From assembly GCA_036388095.1 (NCBI GenBank), contig DASVSL010000047.1, positions 1-9,257 of the forward strand: a stretch of 9,257 nt of DNA, in the 5' to 3' direction. Source of the DNA: DASVSL01 sp036388095. Its GTDB lineage: Bacteria; Patescibacteriota; Saccharimonadia; Saccharimonadales; Saccharimonadaceae. The position numbers and the translations under genes were made by a program. The notes below the pieces were generated by a model. It was not told the DNA's origin. It saw nothing but the letters and a program-made list of their open reading frames with translations, and did not search any database. Within the stretch, counting starts at the first letter, position 1, and every line of letters begins with the position of its first letter. Positions 1-4,612 of the stretch are shown in pieces.

Positions 1-2
1 AT

Positions 3-659
3 ACACAAGTTGAATACGGTACGACAACCACCTACGGCTCATCGACAACCCTCAACAGCACCATGTCGACGAATCACTCCGCCGCTATCACAGGCTTGAC
101 CGCAAACACGACGTATAACTACCGCGTGAAGTCGAAAGACGCTGCGGGAAACCTCGCAACCTCAGCCAACCAGACTTTCCGCACACTGGCAGCCACCACC
201 GATACGACTGCCCCGACCGTCAACATGACAGCCCCTGCCGCAGGAACTGTTAGCGGTACCGTCACCCTCTCTGCGTCCGCAAGTGACACTGGTGGCGTCG
301 CCGGAGTCCAGTTCAAGGTCAATGGCCAGAACCAAGGCACCGAGGACACGACGAGTCCATACTCGACAACCTGGAACACGACAGGGCTCGCCGCTGGCAC
401 CTACAGCCTGACAGCTACTGCCCGTGACACCGCCGGTAACAGCCGCACCAGCACCGCTGTCTCGGTCACCATCCAGGGCTCGACCACCTTCCGCAACGAA
501 GACATCAACCAGGATGGCTCAGTCAACATCCAGGACTTCAGCCTCCTCGCCGCTAAGTTCGGCCAATCGGGTGCAAACCTCGGACGTGCCGACATCAACG
601 GAGATGGCGTCGTCAACATCCAGGACTTCAGCCTCCTCGCATCGAAGTTCGGACAGTAA
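3..659 (+). CDS. C-terminal part of a secreted FN3 / Ig-like / dockerin surface protein (5' end outside window)
   Basis: The reading frame is open from the window edge, so the ATG at 63 is internal and the start is missing. About 218 residues are visible. The first ~80 look like the end of a fibronectin type III or phosphatase-N-like beta domain (motif AAITGLTANTTYNYRV). A bacterial Ig-like domain follows (TAPTVNMTAPAAGTVSG to AVSVTI). The last ~55 residues are a type I dockerin-like module with two calcium loops, DINQDGSVNIQD and DINGDGVVNIQD, each of the D-x-N-x-D-G pattern, and the protein ends right after the second. Dockerins bind cohesins, so a role in surface attachment or assembly is inferred. 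No catalytic domain is visible in this part. Codons are strongly biased to C in the third position, as in a highly expressed gene. A strong terminator follows 17 nt after the TAA stop. Confidence 0.85.
   Translation, partial: TQVEYGTTTTYGSSTTLNSTMSTNHSAAITGLTANTTYNYRVKSKDAAGNLATSANQTFRTLAATTDTTAPTVNMTAPAAGTVSGTVTLSASASDTGGVAGVQFKVNGQNQGTEDTTSPYSTTWNTTGLAAGTYSLTATARDTAGNSRTSTAVSVTIQGSTTFRNEDINQDGSVNIQDFSLLAAKFGQSGANLGRADINGDGVVNIQDFSLLASKFGQ
522..640 (+). repeat. Duplicated dockerin F-hand at DNA level
   Basis: A 29-nt stretch at 522-550 is identical to 612-640 (offset 90 nt). It encodes VNIQDFSLLA in both halves of the dockerin. Internal duplication is normal for dockerins. Exact identity at the DNA level suggests recent homogenisation or strong codon selection. 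Confidence 0.8.
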
Positions 660-675
660 AAGTACTAACGTAATC

Positions 676-711
676 AAAAGCCCCACGGCTCACCCGAGCC
701 GTGGGGCTTTT
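676..711 (+). terminator. Strong intrinsic terminator after the dockerin gene
   Basis: A perfect 16-bp stem pairs 676-691 with 696-711 around the loop ACCC. The GC-rich core GCCCCACGGCTC is flanked by AAAA on the left and TTTT on the right. The four-T run ends the stem on the plus strand, 17 nt after the stop. The A run opposite could let it act weakly in the other direction. Confidence 0.9.
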
Positions 712-1003
712 GTCATACAGTGACGTACCCCCAGCCACTGTTCCGTGGTTAAGCACCTATAGGATTACCCTCAGCTGTAGGTGACATAGATAACAGCACC
801 GGTGTACGTCAATAAGTGCCTCAATCAAACGGTTTATCTACAAAAACATACCGTTAGCGAGTCGTCTGCGAACGAAGCATTCCATCGCCTACTATCCAGA
901 TAACAAAGAATACGATACTGACCATATTGCTTACACTTCGCTGTACGACTGACGATAAAATTCGGCATGCTTAGACGCAAATGAAGTTTTATATCCTGCG
1001 GAC
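712..1003. other. Gene-free spacer of about 290 nt
   Basis: No convincing CDS, tRNA or promoter is seen. A 71-codon minus-strand frame overlapping the PAP2 gene lacks a recognisable product. The only structure is the set of nested inverted repeats at 721-811, listed separately. The remainder (812-1003) shows nothing I can name. Confidence 0.6.
721..811. ncRNA. Candidate structured RNA element (three-way junction)
   Basis: An outer 8-bp stem pairs TGACGTAC (721-728) with GTACGTCA (804-811). Inside it are two hairpins. One is 6 bp (733-738 with 745-750, loop TGTTCC). The other is 9 bp with one wobble (754-762 with 775-783, 12-nt loop). Together they form a closed three-way junction. No promoter was recognised on either strand, so whether it is transcribed is unknown. 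It could also be a decayed repeat. I match it to no known RNA family. Confidence 0.25.
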
Positions 1004-1504
1004 TTAGCGGGATAGCACCATCGCCAAAAAGCATATACCCAATAGCCACCCGACAATAACGTCTGATGGATAATGAGCACCCAAATGCACCCGCGATACC
1101 CCGATCAGTCCTACCAGTGCGACAAAGGCCATGCTGAGCGCAGTCAGGCCACTCTGAAACGCCACCGAGGCAAAGTAGCCGCCCACGAGAGCCGCTGTAT
1201 AGGCATGGCTACTGGGAAAACTATATGATTTTACGTTCATAGCATCTGCATAAATCGTCATCGGGCGATGGCGCCGGATAAACAGCTTTGTTATCGTCGC
1301 GACCGGAACAAGCAACAAAACGATGATACCTTCTGTTAAGACGCGGGGTTCATCAGCCCATCTGACGATAAATATGAGAAGTAGAAACGCCCAGACCGTC
1401 GGTATGGTCATATACCCAAGGACATCAAACGCAGAGTGGAGCCGTTTCGGCAGCTTACCGATCAGTTTCGTGATAGCGACATCAAACGTTCTGATTTGAT
1501 TCAT
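1004..1504 (-). CDS. PAP2-superfamily lipid phosphatase (membrane)
   Basis: A 166-residue integral membrane protein with all three parts of the PAP2 phosphatase signature: K73-x6-R80-P81 (KLFIRRHRP), P97-S-S-H100, and S137-R-x5-H144-x3-D148 (SRVHLGAHYPSD). H144 is expected to be the phosphate-accepting nucleophile. Such enzymes dephosphorylate phosphatidate, undecaprenyl diphosphate or phosphatidylglycerol phosphate, and the substrate cannot be chosen from sequence. Hydrophobic segments around residues 33-48, 58-72, 100-115, 120-136 and 148-163 fit the usual multi-span fold. I chose the ATG at 1504 because it overlaps the kinase stop as ATGA, which suggests translational coupling. An ATG at 1516 would add four residues, but its AAGG element is too close to be a good ribosome binding site. 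The pairing with a lipid kinase suggests a shared lipid phosphate pathway. Confidence 0.88.
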   Translation of the reverse strand: MNQIRTFDVAITKLIGKLPKRLHSAFDVLGYMTIPTVWAFLLLIFIVRWADEPRVLTEGIIVLLLVPVATITKLFIRRHRPMTIYADAMNVKSYSFPSSHAYTAALVGGYFASVAFQSGLTALSMAFVALVGLIGVSRVHLGAHYPSDVIVGWLLGICFLAMVLSR

Positions 1505-2385
1505 AGGCTGTAGCATACCTTAATCGCTTTTGGCGCCACGCGAGCACGTATCTGGGGATCGGTATTCATCTCGCCGTCGACTTCCACTAGTTGTGTCGGC
1601 TCGGTACGCAGGACAATATCGCGTGCGATCAAATATGACGAGTGCGCGACGTTCTTGCGCTTGCCGATATAAAAATCGAGCATCCCCAAGATAAAACTTA
1701 GCTTAGAACGCCCGCCAAGGGCGAAGACGATCAGTTCTCGGTTATCAACCTTGGCGTCGACTGCAATCTGTTTACCAGCATGAAACCGCCCGTTCGCGAT
1801 GATGAGCTGGTGGGTTTCAAAATTGATCTTTAGTTCATGATCCTTGTCCTCGATTGTGACCATGAACGGCTTATGTCTGAATAACTGCGCACTACCGACG
1901 ACGGCATACGCATATCGCCCCCAACGTCGCTTCGCCGTATTAGTCGTATTACGCGCCACCAGCGCCGACAAACCCAGTCCAGTCACGTTCGTAAAGTAGT
2001 TGCTATTTATCATACCGAGATCAACCGGCCGCGGCTTATTTTCTCTGATGACTCGTACCGCCCCGTCAATATCCAAGGGAATGTTCAGGCTTCGGGCAAA
2101 GTTGTTCGTCGTCCCCAGCGGCAGGACACCTAGCGCGATATTCGTCCCGACAATATGATCGACAATCGCACTAATCGTGCCGTCACCGCCACCGGCAATG
2201 AGCAGACGTGGTTTGCGGCGTTTTATCGGCGCCAATAGTTTCACGAGTGAATCAGTGCGCTTGATCTCGGTAATACGCGTAATACGGAAGCCATTTCCGT
2301 TCAGGCAGTCGATGACCTTTTTCTTAGCGCTTTTACTCCGCCTGGAACCAGAGTTGATGATCAACTCAGCGTTGATTTCTTTCAT
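1501..2385 (-). CDS. Diacylglycerol/lipid kinase, DagK/YegS/BmrU family
   Basis: A 294-residue protein, the usual length for soluble bacterial lipid kinases. The DAGK catalytic signature GGGDGT lies at 65-70, followed by the LPLGTTNNFAR glycine-rich loop at 88-98. The C-terminal half is the beta-sandwich seen in YegS/DgkB, ending with VDGEMN near residue 274. It should transfer ATP phosphate to diacylglycerol or a related membrane lipid at the inner face of the membrane. The precise substrate is not determined by sequence. The gene is first in a two-gene operon with the PAP2 phosphatase (4-nt overlap). Its start codon sits 7 nt after a perfect TATAAT, so the transcript is probably leaderless. 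No Shine-Dalgarno is visible before the ATG. Confidence 0.9.
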   Translation of the reverse strand: MKEINAELIINSGSRRSKSAKKKVIDCLNGNGFRITRITEIKRTDSLVKLLAPIKRRKPRLLIAGGGDGTISAIVDHIVGTNIALGVLPLGTTNNFARSLNIPLDIDGAVRVIRENKPRPVDLGMINSNYFTNVTGLGLSALVARNTTNTAKRRWGRYAYAVVGSAQLFRHKPFMVTIEDKDHELKINFETHQLIIANGRFHAGKQIAVDAKVDNRELIVFALGGRSKLSFILGMLDFYIGKRKNVAHSSYLIARDIVLRTEPTQLVEVDGEMNTDPQIRARVAPKAIKVCYSL

Positions 2386-2391
2386 ACCAAA

Positions 2392-2422
2392 ATTATATCA
2401 TAACATTTCGTATAATTTGCAA
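2392..2422 (-). promoter_or_regulatory. Extended -10 promoter of the lipid kinase operon (leaderless start)
   Basis: On the minus strand TGATATAAT (2400-2392) is a perfect TG-N extended -10. A TTGCAA at 2422-2417 could serve as a -35, with a long 19-nt spacer. Six nucleotides separate the -10 from the kinase ATG at 2385, which puts the expected +1 on the A of the start codon. Confidence 0.6.
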
Positions 2423-2484
2423 CCATTTGCAGCGAAGTGTGCTAGAACCTCATCGTAACTTGGTGATCGAATATCCCACTTACA

Positions 2485-2523
2485 AAAATAGCTCTCCGTC
2501 ATGAATGATGAGAAAGCTATTTT
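2485..2523 (-). terminator. Intrinsic terminator (minus strand) after the 121-aa gene
   Basis: A 9-bp stem pairs AAAATAGCT (2485-2493) with AGCTATTTT (2515-2523). CTC/GAG can extend it past a 2-nt bulge. Read on the minus strand it ends in TTTTT. It lies downstream of the 121-aa gene and upstream of the kinase promoter, which it would insulate. Confidence 0.5.
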
Positions 2524-2568
2524 CTTGGCTGGGCTTAGTGGATGTATCTCAGGAGTACTTTACATCTG

Positions 2569-2600
2569 CTAAATTATCAATCACTGGATTGATAATTTAG
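2569..2600. repeat. Perfect 14-bp AT-rich inverted repeat
   Basis: CTAAATTATCAATC (2569-2582) is the exact reverse complement of GATTGATAATTTAG (2587-2600), with loop ACTG. There is no T run on either side, so it is not a classical terminator. It stands 7 nt from a second long hairpin. Possible roles are mRNA 3'-end protection, a protein-binding palindrome, or a remnant mobile repeat. Confidence 0.7.
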
Positions 2601-2607
2601 TTGGTGC

Positions 2608-2643
2608 CCCGACCGTGCCAGATGTGCATCTGACACGGTCGGG
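2608..2643 (-). terminator. 17-bp GC-rich hairpin in the 3' UTR of the 121-aa gene
   Basis: CCCGACCGTG (2608-2617) pairs with CACGGTCGGG (2634-2643), and the stem continues to the centre at 2625. The one imperfect pair (2618/2633) is C-A on the plus strand but a G-U wobble on the minus strand. That points to function in minus-strand RNA, 15 nt after the stop of the 121-aa gene. It lacks a U tract, so it may stabilise the mRNA 3' end rather than terminate. Confidence 0.5.
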
Positions 2644-2658
2644 TGGTTCGGGTGGTGA

Positions 2659-3024
2659 CTAAACCATCTTGAGCTCTCCGTTGGAAGTGACTTTGCACAT
2701 CCTCCAATAGGGCACATGAATAAGCAAGGCCGAAAGGGCCCGCATTGCGTCATCGACAACGGGATCTCTGCCGGATTTCGGAGTGTTCGCGATCATAGCC
2801 TCGACGTCGCGATAATTCACACCCTTCTCCTGGAGAACACGGTCCATCGCCTTGTAGCCAACGAGCCCGTGCTGGTCGCCATACTTACCATCGAAGAGCT
2901 GCTTCAGCTCCTCGATGGAGTAGCGAACGACTTTCGGCTTGTGACCCTCGCGCAGTACCTCGAGCCGAGGCCCCTGGTACATGTTCCGGGTGACTTCGCC
3001 AATTACAAGAACGATCTTGGTCAT
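2659..3024 (-). CDS. Unrecognised 121-aa protein with its own promoter and structured leader
   Basis: I do not recognise this protein. The chosen start gives 121 residues, beginning MTKIVLVIGEVTRNMYQGPR. It is soluble and has no signal peptide or membrane span. The N-terminus reads as a beta strand (KIVLVIGEV). The middle contains a charged helix (YSIEELKQLF), and the segment VNYRDVEAMIANTPKSGRD carries many polar residues. The ATG at 3024 is preceded by AAGGAAGG at a rather long 13-nt distance. An in-frame TTG at 3057 would add 11 residues and remove that binding site, so I prefer 3024. Codons favour G/C endings (most Lys are AAG, nearly all Glu GAG), as in the other small gene at 7060. The gene stands alone, with a strong promoter, a leader of about 130 nt and downstream hairpins. 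That points to independent regulation of an abundant small protein. Confidence 0.75.
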   Translation of the reverse strand: MTKIVLVIGEVTRNMYQGPRLEVLREGHKPKVVRYSIEELKQLFDGKYGDQHGLVGYKAMDRVLQEKGVNYRDVEAMIANTPKSGRDPVVDDAMRALSALLIHVPYWRMCKVTSNGELKMV

Positions 3025-3156
3025 GGTGAGCTTGCCGCCTTCCTTGCTCGTAGTCAATACTTTTGACTAGGCAAACAACTCACTACGAAAATGAACTGAT
3101 TGCCTAGCAAAAGCGCTAACGATATAAAGGTACTCTGTAATCTATGTAAGCAGAGT
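3025..3156 (-). promoter_or_regulatory. Structured 5' leader with overlapping hairpins (candidate cis-regulatory RNA)
   Basis: From the predicted start near 3156 to the ATG the minus-strand RNA holds three perfect inverted repeats. The first is GTACTCTG/CAGAGTAC (3158-3151 with 3137-3130), at the very 5' end. The second is CTAGGCAA/TTGCCTAG (3107-3100 with 3074-3067). The third is TAGTCAA/TTGACTA (3069-3063 with 3057-3051). The second and third share bases 3067-3069, so they compete at that point. In addition GTGAG near 3085 can pair with CTCAC directly before the ATG. This fits an attenuator, riboswitch or protein-binding leader. I match it to no known class. Confidence 0.4.
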
Positions 3157-3162
3157 ACGTAC

Positions 3163-3191
3163 ATATTAGCACAATTTGGTATGTTTGTCAA
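3163..3191 (-). promoter_or_regulatory. Promoter of the 121-aa gene
   Basis: The minus strand has a consensus -35 TTGACA (3191-3186), a 17-nt spacer, and -10 TAATAT (3168-3163) preceded by TGC as an extended -10. The predicted start is about 3156, which leaves a leader of roughly 130 nt. Confidence 0.8.
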
Positions 3192-3200
3192 TCATTTAAC

Positions 3201-3225
3201 AAAAAACTCTCTCGTTCTTGAAAGT
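3201..3225 (-). terminator. Terminator of the tRNA-Gln transcription unit
   Basis: On the minus strand ACTTTC (3225-3220) pairs with GAGAGT (3211-3206), one pair being a wobble, around an 8-nt loop. A run of T follows (3206-3201). The stem is short but lies only 10 nt beyond the last CCA of the tRNA locus. Confidence 0.5.
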
Positions 3226-3234
3226 GCTTATGCT

Positions 3235-3256
3235 TGGCTGGGGATGAGGGATTCGA
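3235..3256 (-). pseudogene. Orphan tRNA-Gln 3' end (T-loop half, acceptor strand, GCCA)
   Basis: 22 nt are identical to the 3' end of the intact tRNA (3269-3290), offset by 34 nt. They cover the TCGAATCCC half of the T-arm, the ATCCCCA acceptor strand and the G-CCA end. No matching 5' half lies directly before it. The nearest unpaired 5' half is the interrupted copy that begins at 3560, beyond the intact tRNA. It could be a duplication scar, or the 3' end of a long interrupted tRNA running from 3560 to 3235. Confidence 0.75.
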
Positions 3257-3366
3257 GTACTTGCTTCCTGGCTGGGGATGAGGGATTCGAACCCCCGATC
3301 CTGGGACCAGAACCCAGTGCCTTACCGCTTGGCCAATCCCCATTACGGCCAGGAAGCAAAAACTCG
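3254..3366. repeat. 19-bp inverted repeat bracketing the intact tRNA-Gln
   Basis: TTGCTTCCTGGC (3261-3272) and GCCAGGAAGCAA (3348-3359) are exact reverse complements. CGAGT (3254-3258) and ACTCG (3362-3366) extend the match to 17 of 19 positions. In the minus-strand precursor the 5' leader pairs with the discriminator, CCA and trailer. This makes a long extension of the acceptor stem, separated from the tRNA 5' end by only CGTAA. Confidence 0.85.
3269..3342 (-). tRNA. tRNA-Gln (anticodon CTG), CCA encoded
   Basis: A complete cloverleaf is visible on the minus strand. The acceptor TGGGGAT (3342-3336) pairs with ATCCCCA (3279-3273). The D-loop contains the GCGGTAA-type sequence. The anticodon stem CTGGG/CCCAG encloses loop TTCTGGT, giving anticodon CTG (3310-3308), which reads the glutamine codon CAG. 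A T-arm with TTCGAAT follows. Discriminator G73 and the acceptor start T1-G2 are typical glutamine identity features, and CCA is encoded (3271-3269). The gene sits inside a transcription unit that also contains a broken copy upstream and a 3' fragment downstream. Its 5' leader is complementary to its 3' end for 19 nt. Confidence 0.95.
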
Positions 3367-3381
3367 AAAGATTTGTTAAGT

Positions 3382-3560
3382 GGGATTCGACTCACCTTCG
3401 GCGAGCCCGGAACTTCGCGGCTGAAAACCAGTTTTCACCGGAAGTTTCCCTTGCAGCTTGCCACTGGCAACCTTCACCCCGATCCTGGGACATCTGGGGT
3501 CCCGCAAATTTCATTTTGTGGGGTAGAGAACCCAGTGCCTTACCGCTTGGCCAATCCCCA
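3382..3560 (-). pseudogene. Interrupted tRNA-Gln copy with two insertions
   Basis: On the minus strand a 35-nt stretch (3561-3527) is identical to the 5' half of the intact tRNA-Gln and breaks off inside the anticodon. A 35-nt insertion follows (3526-3492). Next come 15 nt identical to the anticodon 3' stem, variable region and T-stem (3491-3477), an 86-nt insertion (3476-3391), then TCGAATCCC (3390-3382). After this the match is lost and no acceptor 3' strand or CCA follows. The 86-nt insert folds well: a CCGGT-GAAA-ACTGG tetraloop hairpin (3441-3428) lies inside a stem of 3442-3449 with 3409-3415, and a CTCGCC/GGTGAG hairpin at 3405-3391. It may be a dead duplicate, an intron-bearing tRNA or a structured RNA. 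I could not fit a known group I core. Confidence 0.7.
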
Positions 3561-3582
3561 TCGTGGCTAGTTAACAGATGCG

Positions 3583-3611
3583 AGTGTAGCAGATTCGCGC
3601 GCTGTTCTCAA
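3583..3611 (-). promoter_or_regulatory. Promoter of the tRNA-Gln locus
   Basis: The minus strand has -35 TTGAGA (3611-3606), a 17-nt spacer and -10 TACACT (3588-3583) preceded by TGC. The predicted start near 3576 is 16 nt before the 5' end of the interrupted copy. I see no separate promoter in front of the intact tRNA, so both are probably in one transcript of about 375 nt. Confidence 0.7.
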
Positions 3612-3620
3612 ACCGACGAC

Positions 3621-3878
3621 TTACTGGTGTTGCACCCCAATAAAAAGTAAGACGACCGCAACGACGAAACCGAGCAATCGCCGGAAGTGACTCTCTCCTG
3701 AGGTTGCCTCTAGCCACGCCCATGCAAAACCGATTCCGAACGCTGCGACCCGGCAGATATCGCCGAGCACGCCAGGTAGAAACGAGCATACCCAAAGGAG
3801 TGTTGCTGCGATGACGGGAATATTCGGTGGCTGAAAGACCACAAGCTCGCCTTTATCATTGCGAAAGAAGTTATGCAT
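3621..3878 (-). CDS. Small membrane protein of the NiSOD operon, unknown function
   Basis: I do not recognise a named family. The protein has 85 residues from the ATG at 3878, which overlaps the stop of the upstream peptidase as TAATG. A GGAG element sits 9 nt upstream. An ATG at 3905 in the same frame would give 94 residues but a 28-nt overlap and no good binding site. A short polar N-terminus (MHNFFRNDKGELVVFQPPN) is followed by two or three membrane segments: about residues 20-34, 41-55 and 66-81. The segment FAWAWLEATSGESHFRRLLG looks like a conserved core with a charged SG-x4-FRRLLG loop. Its tight coupling to the NiSOD maturation peptidase suggests a membrane partner or an accessory in maturation or metal handling, which is inference from position only. 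Confidence 0.75.
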   Translation of the reverse strand: MHNFFRNDKGELVVFQPPNIPVIAATLLWVCSFLPGVLGDICRVAAFGIGFAWAWLEATSGESHFRRLLGFVVAVVLLFIGVQHQ

Positions 3879-4612
3879 TACGTTCGGCTCCGGTTTGGCT
3901 TCCATGACAGTTGCCGGTAGCCAAGCGCGTAAATGACGTAGCTACTTGCTAACAGCCACACAGCGTTCCCTAGCAGAGAAAGCGGGTTGCTGGTCACGCT
4001 TGCGAACTGACCGAACTGGGCCGTATCGACACCGCGACCATACAGCCAGATGTGAATCAGCACCCACCAGAGGGGCGCTACCGCCACCAGTGCGCCACTG
4101 ACCAGATGAGCCAGCGGACTCAGTCGCATCCGTAGCGCGAACGGAATTGCGAATATTTCACTTAAAATAATTACCAAACCGATCGCGGTCGCCCAGCCAT
4201 GCCCACCGGGCAGCGCCTGATCGAGCAGCGGCAAGAAGGTATCGATACGGTATAGATGCAGCAAAGCGGCAACGATAAACACCCCAGCGACAGCGCGACC
4301 AAGCCACGGCGCGTACGGCGTGAGTGGCTTTGGCGGATGGACGGCGGTTGGTAGCACGATCATTACGGTTCCAAGTATAGCGCTTTCTGGCACCGATCCG
4401 TACTGCCGACTATCGCTACTATGAAGAGAATCGTCTCCTATAAGGTACCACCTACCTGCCTGCTGAGATTCAAGCCGCTTCACCACTTCGACCCCAGCCA
4501 GCATCGCTACCACAACTGCTCCGGTTCGTAAGCGTCTGCGCCAGGCTACCACGATATCACCGGCTTGAAGTGTCGGCCGCATGCTGCTGCCGCTCACTCG
4601 GCGGATGATCAC
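3878..4612 (-). CDS. sodX: NiSOD maturation peptidase (SodX-type, S24/S26 family) fused to a C-terminal membrane domain
   Basis: A 244-residue protein. Residues 1-95 form a signal-peptidase-like fold: SGSSMRPTL with the nucleophile Ser10, VVKRLES with the general base Lys45, and GDDSLHSSDSRQYGSV, the box E that shapes the active site. Unlike housekeeping signal peptidases it has no N-terminal membrane anchor. Homologues next to sodN remove the SodN leader so that the new N-terminal histidine can bind nickel. Residues ~105-235 add about four hydrophobic segments (for example AVAGVFIVAALLHLY and GLVIILSEIFAIPFAL), faintly like the MauE/DoxX type. This fused part is unusual for SodX, which is commonly a short protein. 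The start is GTG at 4612, overlapping the sodN TGA as GTGA, so translation is coupled. Confidence 0.85.
   Translation of the reverse strand: MIIRRVSGSSMRPTLQAGDIVVAWRRRLRTGAVVVAMLAGVEVVKRLESQQAGRWYLIGDDSLHSSDSRQYGSVPESAILGTVMIVLPTAVHPPKPLTPYAPWLGRAVAGVFIVAALLHLYRIDTFLPLLDQALPGGHGWATAIGLVIILSEIFAIPFALRMRLSPLAHLVSGALVAVAPLWWVLIHIWLYGRGVDTAQFGQFASVTSNPLSLLGNAVWLLASSYVIYALGYRQLSWKPNRSRT

Noticed and set aside
834..1049. A 71-codon minus-strand frame overlapping the end of the PAP2 gene
   Set aside because: No recognisable product, and it overlaps a well-supported gene by 46 nt in another frame without start signals.
3235..3290. An integrated mobile element using the tRNA-Gln 3' end as attachment site (22-nt direct repeat)
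   Set aside because: The two copies are only 34 nt apart and no integrase or element lies between them. At most it is a scar.
3382..3560. Group I intron, tmRNA or RNase P RNA as the identity of the interrupted tRNA region
   Set aside because: A few fragments looked similar (a TTGCGGGA stretch, a TTCCGGGCTC stretch), but no full core could be assembled, so I report only a structured insert in a tRNA copy.
3100..3570. A 156-codon plus-strand frame across the tRNA locus
   Set aside because: It is a translation through antisense tRNA sequence (the GFEPPILGPEPSALPLGQ string is a known artefact of tRNA genes) and has no ribosome binding site.
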